Assembly (NCBI GenBank): GCA_030065875.1
Contig: JASJCR010000027.1
Location: 1-49,612 of the forward strand
DNA length: 49,612 bases
Reading direction: 5' to 3'
Origin: Ardenticatenaceae bacterium
GTDB taxonomy: Bacteria > Chloroflexota > Anaerolineae > Promineifilales > Promineifilaceae
Shown here: positions 1 to 6,771 of the stretch, one piece after another
Position numbering within the stretch: the stretch's first letter is position 1
Layout of the letters: each line of letters starts with the position of its first letter
Translations under genes and position numbers: made by a program
Notes under the pieces: model-generated
Databases searched by the model: none
The model's input: the letters and a program-made list of their open reading frames with translations, nothing else
Told to the model about the DNA's origin: nothing

Positions 1-1
1 G

Positions 2-67
2 GCTCAGGTAACGGCCGTCATCGACTTCCCCTGTCAAGCAGACGGAACGTTTACCTTTCCCGTGTAG
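2..67 (+). CDS. C-terminal end of an unknown gene (partial)
   Basis: The reading frame that starts at base 2 is open for 21 codons and ends at TAG (65-67). Its translation (AQVTAVIDFPCQ then ADGTFTFPV) looks like ordinary protein. It would converge on the minus-strand gene that ends at 83. The rest of the gene is outside the window, so no function can be given. The frame is short enough that chance remains possible. Confidence 0.35.
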   Translation, partial: AQVTAVIDFPCQADGTFTFPV

Positions 68-82
68 GAACCACGTCTATCC

Positions 83-811
83 TCACTCTTCCATATAATA
101 GCGGCGAATATCTTTTAGCGATTGGCCGTAATGATAGGCAATCTGCTCTGCGGTATAGCGATGCTGAACGGCTACAGGGCAGGCCAGACGGGCCAAACAT
201 TGGCCGGCACAGCTCGACCGATGGTATAAGCGATGGGTGACACAGGCGTTTAATCCAAACCGGCCGATCTCCCCTACCGCCCCTGCTGGACAGGCGGTTA
301 CGCACGGTCGATCGTCACAACTGTCACAGGGAGACGGCCGCATGGGCGCAATGAGCAGCGGCAGCGGGTTTTTTACGAGTACGGCCGCCCGATAAGCAAA
401 CCACAGCCCATAATCCGGATGAATATCAGTGCCAATCGGCGAGCGGTGGGACCAACCCGCGGCGGTCCCTAGCTGCTGCAGGGGAACCAAATGATCGGTT
501 AGCGGGTACAAAAACGCGGCCTGATCGGCGGCCACTCCCCAAAATTCCCTCATTACGGTTGAAACGGCGCGACGGCTGTACCGATCAATTGGATCCACAG
601 TTTGCCCTTCCCCGCCGGCCGCCTGAAAGGCGCGCCACAACATGCGGCCGCCGTGGGCCACGAGCAGCAAACGGCGGTATGGGGCATGCTCAATCTGCGC
701 CTGATTCAGCGCTTTCTGCACCGGCGGATCACCCACGTCTAAAATGGCCACTAAATTGAGCCCGCGCGCCGCCAGATAGCGCAGACCGGCCTGAAAATGA
801 GAATGATTCAT
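83..811 (-). CDS. QueG-like 4Fe-4S ferredoxin-type protein
   Basis: The 242-residue protein carries a CxxCxxxxCxxxCP cluster motif (CDSCDDRPCVTACP, about residues 163-176) and a second Cys group (CAGQC...CP, about 200-211). This is the paired 4Fe-4S arrangement of epoxyqueuosine reductase (QueG) and reductive-dehalogenase-like ferredoxins. QueG uses cobalamin and these clusters to make queuosine in tRNA, but it is normally about 350-380 residues. This protein is shorter and its N-terminal half shows no motif I recognise. It is better called a QueG-like ferredoxin protein of unknown substrate. No other queuosine gene is nearby. The ATG at 811 is the natural start. Confidence 0.6.
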   Translation of the reverse strand: MNHSHFQAGLRYLAARGLNLVAILDVGDPPVQKALNQAQIEHAPYRRLLLVAHGGRMLWRAFQAAGGEGQTVDPIDRYSRRAVSTVMREFWGVAADQAAFLYPLTDHLVPLQQLGTAAGWSHRSPIGTDIHPDYGLWFAYRAAVLVKNPLPLLIAPMRPSPCDSCDDRPCVTACPAGAVGEIGRFGLNACVTHRLYHRSSCAGQCLARLACPVAVQHRYTAEQIAYHYGQSLKDIRRYYMEE

Positions 812-1199
812 ATAAGGTCGCCTGTATCTCTTAAGTTATCCGGAGAACTTGAAGGAAGAACCTTCAGGGGCGGACAGATCTTTTATAACCCGATTCATCG
901 TTCGCGGCCCCCCTATCATCCTGAGCCCTTCGACTTCGCTCAGGACAGGCTTTGCGAAGGATCCCGTCCACTCACATAAAGGTGAAGGTGGCTAAGAATG
1001 GGTTTTTACTTCTACAAATCGGGTCTTCTCTTTCTGAAGCTTGGTGAGATTCTTCACTCCGCTGCGCTCCGTTCTGAATGACAGGTGGTTCGCAGATTTT
1101 GGCAAAACCCCAAAAAGCATTGGCTGGGAAAACACCGGCCGCTGATCAGCCCGGTCAATCGTAAATCTTTAATCCTGAATCGTCAATGTCAGATACTGC
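812..1199. repeat. Gene-free stretch with two dispersed repeat words
   Basis: No convincing gene lies between the QueG-like gene and the TetR promoter. At 920-944 the palindrome CCTGAGC...GCTCAGG surrounds CCTTCGACTTC, a REP-like word. At 1045-1085 a second word (GAGATTCTTCACTCCGCTGC followed by GCTCCGTTCTGAATGACA) has the form of dispersed repeats common in many environmental genomes. A genome-wide count would be needed to prove that they are repeated. The divergent promoter for the gene ending at 83 should also lie here, but I see no clear -35/-10 for it. Confidence 0.5.
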
Positions 1200-1252
1200 T
1201 TGACAATACCATACTCTATGGTATGATTTTGTAAAACATACGCTACGGTATG
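1200..1252 (+). promoter_or_regulatory. Promoter with two TetR-type palindromic operators
   Basis: TTGACA (1200-1205) and TATGAT (1222-1227), separated by 16 bases, form a near-consensus sigma-70 promoter reading into the TetR gene. CATACTCTATGGTATG (1210-1225) fills the -35/-10 spacer. A near-copy, CATACGCTACGGTATG (1237-1252), lies 27 bases downstream, just before the start codon. Each is an imperfect palindrome (CATAC...GTATG). This is what autorepression by a TetR dimer would look like. Confidence 0.8.
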
Positions 1253-1260
1253 GTTTGTTT

Positions 1261-1878
1261 ATGGCAAAAGCAACAAAACACGACTGGTTAATCGCTGGGG
1301 TGCAAATTTTGACCCGCTACGGCGCTCAGGAACTCACAGTTGAGGCGTTGTGCAGCGAAATGGACCTCACCAAAGGGTCCTTTTATCATCACTTCAGGGG
1401 AATTGATGATTACTTTGATCGCTTTCTGATTTATTTTGAACAGGAGGGGACCCTGCAGATAATCGATCGAGTTAACCAGGAGAAGACCCCGCAGGCCCGT
1501 ATTCGCAAATTGATCGAAATCGGCACGTCGTACCCGCCCCAGCTAGCCGTGGCCATGCGAGCGTGGGCGCAGCAGGATGATTTGGTTCGCCGGGTGTTTG
1601 AAAAGATTGATCAGCAGCGCCTAGCTTATGTCACTGAATTGTGGCGACCGCTGGTTGACAGCGAAGAAGAAGCCCAAACCATGGCCGACATCTTCTATAG
1701 CCTCCTGATTGGCGGTGAACACATGCTGCCACCGCTCGGTCAGGAACGGCACCGGGCCGCATATCACTTCATGTTTGCCGCTTTTTTGCCGGGTAACGGC
1801 GCTTTAATCGATCGTCAGGAGATTGAACGTCAGGAGAATGATGACACAAATGAACAGAGCCAAACAGAAAATGAATGA
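1261..1878 (+). CDS. TetR/AcrR family transcriptional regulator
   Basis: The 205-residue protein has an N-terminal TetR helix-turn-helix at about residues 26-47 (TVEALCSEMDLTKGSFYHHF), followed by an all-helical ligand and dimer domain. TTG at 1255 could also start the frame, but ATG at 1261 is preferred. There is no clear Shine-Dalgarno sequence, and the predicted transcript start (about 1234) leaves a very short leader. Two palindromes in the promoter imply autoregulation. The next gene overlaps the 3' end by about 38 bases, so the three genes to 2730 form an operon that this protein probably controls. The inducer is unknown. Confidence 0.9.
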   Translation: MAKATKHDWLIAGVQILTRYGAQELTVEALCSEMDLTKGSFYHHFRGIDDYFDRFLIYFEQEGTLQIIDRVNQEKTPQARIRKLIEIGTSYPPQLAVAMRAWAQQDDLVRRVFEKIDQQRLAYVTELWRPLVDSEEEAQTMADIFYSLLIGGEHMLPPLGQERHRAAYHFMFAAFLPGNGALIDRQEIERQENDDTNEQSQTENE

Positions 1879-2383
1879 TCCCGCGGCCGCCATCCCGGCC
1901 ATCAACCAGCTCCTTCAGGACGCCGATTATGTTGACATAAAGTATTTTTCGGGAGATGTTTCCCTCCGCGAGTTCCTGGCAGGTATGTTCTCTTATTATC
2001 CAGGCTGGCTCCGATTTTTGTATCAGATCCGCTGGGGATTTGTACGGCTTCTGGGGATGAAGCAGCACGGCGTGCCTCAAATGCCTGCCGTTCAACCGGA
2101 AGACATCGCCATGGAGCCGGGCAGGCGGGCGGCCTTTTTTACCGTAAAAGCGGCCGCAGAAAATCATTTTTTCCTGGCGGGGGAAACGGAATCCCATTTA
2201 ACGGCCCACCTGGCCGTCGTGCGCGAAGATCCACAGGCTGCTGCCAGCCGCTTCTTAGTGATCACCATCGTTCACTATCATCGCTGGACCGGCCCGATTT
2301 ATTTCAACGTCATTCGCCCCTTCCACCACCTGGTTGTGCGGCAAATGGGGCTGGCCGGGATTCAGTTCAAAGGAGTAGCGTGA
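1841..2383 (+). CDS. DUF2867-like protein
   Basis: This 180-residue soluble protein resembles the DUF2867 family, which has no firmly assigned biochemical role. Recognisable features are an aromatic-rich segment (FSYYPGWLRFLYQIRW, about residues 41-56) and a C-terminal IVHYHRWTGPIYFNVIRPFHH block. AGGAG at 1832-1836 points to ATG 1841 or 1838. The gene overlaps the 3' end of the TetR gene in another frame, and its TGA overlaps the next ATG, so translation of all three is probably coupled. Members of this family often sit beside SDR or regulator genes, as here. The family call is from memory of the sequence pattern and is moderately sure. Confidence 0.6.
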   Translation: MTQMNRAKQKMNDPAAAIPAINQLLQDADYVDIKYFSGDVSLREFLAGMFSYYPGWLRFLYQIRWGFVRLLGMKQHGVPQMPAVQPEDIAMEPGRRAAFFTVKAAAENHFFLAGETESHLTAHLAVVREDPQAAASRFLVITIVHYHRWTGPIYFNVIRPFHHLVVRQMGLAGIQFKGVA

Positions 2384-2730
2384 TGAAAAAATATACCGGG
2401 GAATTTATTATGGCCACGGCCATGCTGCACACGATCGTTGGCTTTGTGTTTGGCGGTCAGCCGCTGCTCGATATCGTCCGCAGCGGCCTCTTTAACGCCG
2501 TTGACCCACATTTTGATCGCATGGCGATCGTCTGGTATCTGCTGTTTGGGGTGCTGCTGTTCTCGATCGGGGCGCTCGTTCGCTGGATGCAGCGCGAAAC
2601 CGGCCGTCTGCCCGGCTGGCTGTCATGGTTTTTCTGGATATTTGCCGTGCCGAACGTGATTTTAATGCCCATTTCAGGCTTTTGGCTTCTTTTTCCTCTC
2701 GGCTGGCTGGCCCGCCAGCGGCCGGCTTAA
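2383..2730 (+). CDS. Small membrane protein, DUF6463-like
   Basis: This 115-residue protein has about four hydrophobic segments: near residues 10-25, 45-65, 80-95 and 95-108. It also has a short conserved-looking HTIVGFVFG motif near the N-terminus and is probably an inner-membrane protein. It resembles the DUF6463 family, whose function is unknown. The ATG at 2383 overlaps the previous stop (TGATG), with AGGAG at 2371-2375 as ribosome site, so it is the third gene of the TetR operon. It may be an effector of whatever stress the TetR protein senses. Confidence 0.6.
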   Translation: MKKYTGEFIMATAMLHTIVGFVFGGQPLLDIVRSGLFNAVDPHFDRMAIVWYLLFGVLLFSIGALVRWMQRETGRLPGWLSWFFWIFAVPNVILMPISGFWLLFPLGWLARQRPA

Positions 2731-2768
2731 GGTGACACAATCAATTGTTCACAGACCTTATCCAAACC

Positions 2769-3773
2769 CTAAGACGCCTCTCCTTTTTGACGCCACTTGC
2801 CAAGCAGCTGCGCTTCTTTCTCTGGTGATAGGGTATTCTGCCAGGTGTGATTTTGGCGCGTTTGGTGCCAGGCCAACCAGTCAAAAGCGGTTTCGCGCAG
2901 CGGCCGAAAGGTCAACCCGGCTTCAATCGCTTTTTGGCAGTTGATGCGCATAAACCCTCTCAATTGATCATCAATTTCTGGCACCCACATCGGCAGCTCC
3001 TGCCAGGGGGAAACCCCCTCGTCTACTAGAAATTCCTCGTCAACCCAATGGATTTGTGCTTTTTCCGAGCTGAGGTCACTGCAAACCGCGATGAGTTCCC
3101 CCATTGTCTGCGCATAATCCGGCCCGGTGGCGTTAAAGATATCCGCACGCTGCTGCTCGGTTTGATCGACAATAAATGTGGCCAAATCGCGGCCGTCGAT
3201 ATGCTGTATCGGCCGCTCCGGCCGGCCGGGAACCAGCACGTCGCCACCCATGCTAACCCGGTATGGCCAATAGCCAAAGCGGTCAGTGGGATCATGAGGG
3301 CCGGTAATCAGCCCCGGTCGAACAATCAGCGCCCGACCCGGAAAGGCCGCTTCAACCGCCTGCTCGCACAACACCTTTAGAGGGCCGTATGTTTCACCCG
3401 TAATTTCTTCAACCGTTTCATCTTCCAGGTTGCCCAAGGGAGCCTGCTCGTCGACGCCGCTCGTAGCCACGGAAGCAAAAACGGAAATCGTGGAGACAAA
3501 CACATACCGCTCAACCGCATTTGACAACAGCTCGGCCGACTGTTTAACAACGCGCGGGACATAACCACAGGTGTCAATCACCGCATCCCAGCGGCGGCCG
3601 TGCAGCGGATCCAATCCGCCGTCGCGATCCCCAACCAATTTCTCGGTCTCGGGAAACAAATCGCTGTTTGATTGGCCCCGGTTAAACAACGTCACCTCAT
3701 GCCCCCGGCTGAGCAGTTCAGCAGTAATCGCTCGGCCCACAAATCGCGTTCCCCCAATGATCAAAATTTTCAT
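2769..3773 (-). CDS. NAD(P)-dependent epimerase/dehydratase-like SDR
   Basis: This 334-residue extended or atypical short-chain dehydrogenase opens with the nucleotide-binding motif GGTRFVG at about residues 6-12. It has the catalytic-type YGPLK (YxxxK), preceded by VSTISVF, which supplies the Ser. The C-terminal half (WVPEIDDQLRGFMRINCQKA) is the substrate domain seen in NAD-dependent epimerases acting on sugar nucleotides or RNA-stability-type homologues. The true substrate cannot be read from sequence. GTG 3779 and ATG 3776 are alternative starts. ATG 3773 gives the canonical MKILIIGG N-terminus at good spacing from GAGGA. The gene converges with the TetR operon. Confidence 0.85.
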   Translation of the reverse strand: MKILIIGGTRFVGRAITAELLSRGHEVTLFNRGQSNSDLFPETEKLVGDRDGGLDPLHGRRWDAVIDTCGYVPRVVKQSAELLSNAVERYVFVSTISVFASVATSGVDEQAPLGNLEDETVEEITGETYGPLKVLCEQAVEAAFPGRALIVRPGLITGPHDPTDRFGYWPYRVSMGGDVLVPGRPERPIQHIDGRDLATFIVDQTEQQRADIFNATGPDYAQTMGELIAVCSDLSSEKAQIHWVDEEFLVDEGVSPWQELPMWVPEIDDQLRGFMRINCQKAIEAGLTFRPLRETAFDWLAWHQTRQNHTWQNTLSPEKEAQLLGKWRQKGEAS

Positions 3774-3799
3774 CATCACTTCCTCTTTTTTTTAGCGGT

Positions 3800-3902
3800 T
3801 TAGGACGGCCCCTGCGGGCCTTTTAGCACAACAGCACGGCCCCATGGGCCTTTTAGCATTTTAGCCTGTCTCTGGTCTCCTGTCTCCCGTCTCTGATCTC
3901 TA
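3800..3902. repeat. GGCC-palindrome words plus a 5-unit heptad array
   Basis: At 3804-3866 the words GGCCCCTGCGGGCCTTTTAGCA and GGCCCCATGGGCCTTTTAGCA (each split by a short palindrome) occur in tandem. Similar words recur near 26757 and 36755. At 3868-3902 five consecutive seven-base units follow: GTCTCTG, GTCTCCT, GTCTCCC, GTCTCTG, ATCTCTA. The array lies upstream of the mini-protein at 3982 and the divergent SDR gene. Confidence 0.75.
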
Positions 3903-3981
3903 TTTGCCCTGCCCCGGCCAACCGACTACAATTCGACTATCAATAAAAATCAGCAACGTCTCGTTGACAGGTGAAGGGTTC

Positions 3982-4200
3982 ATGACCGAAAAAGAATATG
4001 CGGATGCATTAGATAAAATTAAGAAAGGGCTGGCCACCAAGGTGAGAATTTTTGTCCCGGCCAATGCGTGCCCGGTTTGCACCGCTCTGGAAGGGGTGTA
4101 TGAATTTGACGACGCTCCCAAACTGCCTCCGGAAGGGTGCTCCTGCCTCAATGGCCCGATGGCGATGTACGCGCCGGTTCTCGATCAATATGGCCCGTGA
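3982..4200 (+). CDS. 72-residue Cys-rich mini-protein resembling the C-terminal motif of phage head-morphogenesis (Mu F/SPP1 gp7) proteins
   Basis: ATG 3982 gives MTEKEYADALDKIKKG, a helix, then VPANACPVCTALEGVYEFDD, then LPPEGCSCLNGP. The spacing CPxC...(about 20)...PPxxCxC resembles the Cys-rich tail (CPxCxxLdG...PPxHpnCxC) of Mu F / SPP1 gp7-type minor head proteins, where it may bind metal. Here the tail stands alone with no capsid domain and no phage genes around it. It is therefore probably a domesticated or independent small zinc-binding protein. An intrinsic terminator follows directly. A longer frame from 3904 exists but lacks a better start. Confidence 0.6.
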   Translation: MTEKEYADALDKIKKGLATKVRIFVPANACPVCTALEGVYEFDDAPKLPPEGCSCLNGPMAMYAPVLDQYGP

Positions 4201-4230
4201 CGGCACAGAAATTTTGTTCAGCAATTTTTT

Positions 4231-4267
4231 ACGGCTGGTTCGCTCCTGAACCGGCCGTTTTCTTTTT
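4231..4267 (+). terminator. Rho-independent terminator of the mini-protein gene
   Basis: ACGGCTGGTTC (4231-4241) pairs with GAACCGGCCGT (4248-4258) with one G-T wobble and a six-base loop. The T-rich run TTTTCTTTTT follows at 4258-4267. Confidence 0.85.
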
Positions 4268-4344
4268 AAAGTGGGGAGCTCCCTTTTTTGTCTATTTGCT
4301 ATCCACGGCCCAGCGATTTCTTTCACGTGTCGCTGATGCCCGGA

Positions 4345-5475
4345 TCATTGCGGTCCCTTTTCCCAATCAAAAGCGGCTGCAGCCAGTCGACGGGGAGAAA
4401 AGTGATGCCTTTTTATGCGTTCGTACGCCTCCTCTTCAACCAAATTCCGGGCGGCGGGCAGCGGCCAGCTGACGGTATTCTGGCGGCCGGTGCTCATTTT
4501 GGCGTATCCATCTAAACCGGGCACATAATCGAGGAGCAGCGCCGGCCGACCGGCCTCACGCACCTCGAGCACGGATTGTATGCCGGCCACGGCGATCCAG
4601 CTTTTCAGGGGCGGGGTATTGTGAAAAACCATCGGTGAGGTATTCCCCATAACGGCCAGCAAATTATTGCGATAATTGTTGCGCAAATGATCATCAACCG
4701 CTTGATCGTCAATCAGCACGACGATTTGATTCCCCATCCGACCAAACTTTCGCAGCGTGAGCAGCACGGAAAGATGCCCCAGGTGGAGCGAGGATTCCGG
4801 TTTAAGCTTGAGCGTCCAGTAAAATGTCTCGTTTCCCTGGACAATTTGCTGCCACAAAAGATCATCAAAGTGAACCGGGTGCTCCGGTGGATCAAACGCC
4901 CGTGCCGGAAGGGTCCACCAGGCGTGGGGGCGAGTAAACAACCCAAAGCGGGTGAAATTATCGGGTGAATTGCCGGCCACTTTGGTAATCAGGGTCAGCT
5001 CATGGGCCTCACCGGCTGATCGGGAGCAAATTGCTGCTCCCTGGGGGTCCTGAGCAGCCTGGCGAGCGGCATCGGCCGTCGAAATTTCCAGCGAGGAAAT
5101 AATCTCAACCTCAGGTGGCAGCTGGGCCAGCCAGTCGCTCACCTGAGGCACCACGGTGTCTTTGGTATACACGCGCCGAATCTCTTCTAACGCTGTTGTA
5201 CGGGCATAGAGGGCGTAGTAGATGGGCAAATCAAGTTCATCGACCTGATCAAGGAGAAAAAAGCGCATAAAATCATACACCGTGCCCTGGATTTGATTGT
5301 AAAAGGGAACAATGGCACAGCTGTGCGGGTGATCGAGCACGGCCGAAAATATCGCCTCGGCCGTGGGGCAGGCAACCAGCGGTGCTGTGGCCCACTGAGG
5401 GTGACGACGGCGCATCAAATCAGCAGCCTGGTGAGAGAAGGTCAACTCCGGGCCAAAGTAAAATATCCGGCTCAT
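4345..5475 (-). CDS. Prephenate dehydratase-like domain fused to a shortened TyrRS/TrpRS-like domain
   Basis: Residues 1-182 follow prephenate dehydratase (PDT): GPELTFSHQAA (8-18), STADAA (132-137), AAICSRSAGEA (147-157) and the signature NFTRF with T175-R176-F177. Two active-site stretches deviate. The usual P-V/I-E-N-S/T is PFYNQ (57-61), with Asn60 kept. The usual SHPQ is TKDT (104-107), with Gln111 kept. The ACT domain normally found after the PDT core is missing. Instead, residues about 215-340 resemble a class Ic aminoacyl-tRNA synthetase: SLHLGHLSVLLTLRKFGRMG (229-248) carries the HIGH-type HLGH (231-234), and VPGLDGYAKMSTGRQNTV carries KMSTG (326-330). Only 95 residues separate the two, about half the usual distance, and no anticodon-binding domain follows. 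The gene starts inside the tyrA stop codon (ATGA), so the two are translationally coupled. Role: phenylpyruvate formation, or sensing at the prephenate branch. The first is family knowledge, the second is inference. Confidence 0.8.
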   Translation of the reverse strand: MSRIFYFGPELTFSHQAADLMRRRHPQWATAPLVACPTAEAIFSAVLDHPHSCAIVPFYNQIQGTVYDFMRFFLLDQVDELDLPIYYALYARTTALEEIRRVYTKDTVVPQVSDWLAQLPPEVEIISSLEISTADAARQAAQDPQGAAICSRSAGEAHELTLITKVAGNSPDNFTRFGLFTRPHAWWTLPARAFDPPEHPVHFDDLLWQQIVQGNETFYWTLKLKPESSLHLGHLSVLLTLRKFGRMGNQIVVLIDDQAVDDHLRNNYRNNLLAVMGNTSPMVFHNTPPLKSWIAVAGIQSVLEVREAGRPALLLDYVPGLDGYAKMSTGRQNTVSWPLPAARNLVEEEAYERIKRHHFSPRRLAAAAFDWEKGPQ

Positions 5476-6611
5476 AAGGGAATGCCTTTTTGCTCGATGA
5501 TCAGCCGATGTCCCATCCCGTCAACAATTCGCCGTCTGAGTTCAACAATCGTTTCATCATCCACCGGGTCATAGCCGATATCAAACCGCATGTGGTCGGG
5601 ACCGAGCATATGGGAATCGATGGCGTTGATGTTGATATTTAACTCTTCAAACGGCCGCAAAATTTCGCGCAGCAGCCCCACGCGATCGCTGCGGGCCACG
5701 ATTGACAGCGCGCGCCGGTCGAGGTTCGCCAATCTTTCCAGAGTGACGATACCCTGCAAATTCATCTTTTCGATGTAATCAGGGGTCGTTTGCGGCAGTT
5801 CGTAAAAGGTGGCAAATTCGCCGGCCAATGTTTCGAGATCTTGCTGGTCGACCTCATTTAGAGCTTTCATCAGCCGGTTAAAAATTTCGCGCCCTTTTTT
5901 CTGCTGCAGGAGCTGCAAGATAATTGAGGCTGAGAGGGCCGGGCTCTGAACCAGCACGCGCCAGAAGCTCAGATAAAAAAGCTTGAAGTTGGCGGTGGCC
6001 GCGCTGTTGAGCAAATCGAGATCGAGGCCCAGCTCGGCAAAAACGGTAGAGACAACGCGCAGGGTCAGGTGGGGGATGAGCTGCAGCACGGCCATCAGCT
6101 CATCGTGCTCGGTGAGGGAGTCAACCACCTTAATTTTCATTTGAGCATGGCCATACAGCTGGCGGGCGATCTGTTCGGCCGCCCCGGAGCGGCGACCAAA
6201 CGGAATCAGCAGCACGTTTTGATTTTTCCAGGGCTGGTCAGCTTTACATAATGGATGAGTGGCGCAAATACTGGCCCCCTGTTTGGCCAGGCGCGTAAAC
6301 GGATCGGCCAGCATGCTCTTGATCGAGCTGTTCTCTAAAACGACAAATTCAGCCGCATCCGGCCGGTCAGCGATGCGCCCGAGAATGTCGATCACCGCCT
6401 CCAGCGGAAAAACCGAGATATAAACGATACGGCAGCGATCGAGCAGCTCGTCTAACGACAGACTGTCCGGCAAATTCACGTCGCAAATCAGGGTGGTGTA
6501 ATTGAGCTCGTGCAAATAGCGATCCACCACCCGGCCAATTGCCCCGCCTCCGCCAATGATGCCGATTGTTTTTTGCTGCGTTTTTGTTTGCCCCACCATG
6601 TTGATCACCAT
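5472..6611 (-). CDS. tyrA: Prephenate dehydrogenase with C-terminal ACT domain
   Basis: Prephenate dehydrogenase oxidatively decarboxylates prephenate to 4-hydroxyphenylpyruvate, the step committed to tyrosine. The 379-residue protein has a Rossmann motif GIIGGGGAIG (17-26), the ATHPL segment with His119 at the place of the catalytic HPM/LFG motif, and TEHDELMAVLQLIPHL with His169, typical of TyrA. An ACT domain occupies about 300-372 (LSIVARSDRVGLLREIL) and probably binds an aromatic amino acid for feedback control. HPLCK replaces the usual HPMFG, a mild deviation. ATG 6599 is an alternative start. The stop overlaps the start of the PDT fusion gene by four bases, so both are made together. 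Confidence 0.88.
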   Translation of the reverse strand: MVINMVGQTKTQQKTIGIIGGGGAIGRVVDRYLHELNYTTLICDVNLPDSLSLDELLDRCRIVYISVFPLEAVIDILGRIADRPDAAEFVVLENSSIKSMLADPFTRLAKQGASICATHPLCKADQPWKNQNVLLIPFGRRSGAAEQIARQLYGHAQMKIKVVDSLTEHDELMAVLQLIPHLTLRVVSTVFAELGLDLDLLNSAATANFKLFYLSFWRVLVQSPALSASIILQLLQQKKGREIFNRLMKALNEVDQQDLETLAGEFATFYELPQTTPDYIEKMNLQGIVTLERLANLDRRALSIVARSDRVGLLREILRPFEELNININAIDSHMLGPDHMRFDIGYDPVDDETIVELRRRIVDGMGHRLIIEQKGIPL

Positions 6612-6728
6612 CCGGTCAAAATCAGGATTTTGGCAAAATTATACCGTTTCCGCTCTTGATCACGAACTGGCTTCCCAATTACCGCTCACTAGTAACTTCT
6701 TCCTCTCCCTTGCCTGAGTAGGAAATGT

Positions 6729-6760
6729 TATAATGATCCCGTACTCACACACCAAGGAGA
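6729..6760 (+). promoter_or_regulatory. -10 box and ribosome site of the P-ATPase gene
   Basis: A perfect TATAAT (6729-6734) is followed by AAGGAGA (6754-6760) and then ATG 6772. No good -35 is visible at 16-18 bases. The first in-frame ATG (6733) lies inside the -10 box, so it cannot be the real start. Confidence 0.6.
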
Positions 6761-6771
6761 GTTTAATTCAT

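Noticed and set aside
4345..5475. PDT/aaRS fusion as a sequencing frameshift or assembly artefact
   Set aside because: It is one continuous frame with protein-like composition throughout, and the motifs are in the correct order; no indel is needed.
6733..6771. Earlier start of the P-ATPase
   Set aside because: The first ATG lies inside the TATAAT box. AAGGAGA and the family N-terminus fit ATG 6772.
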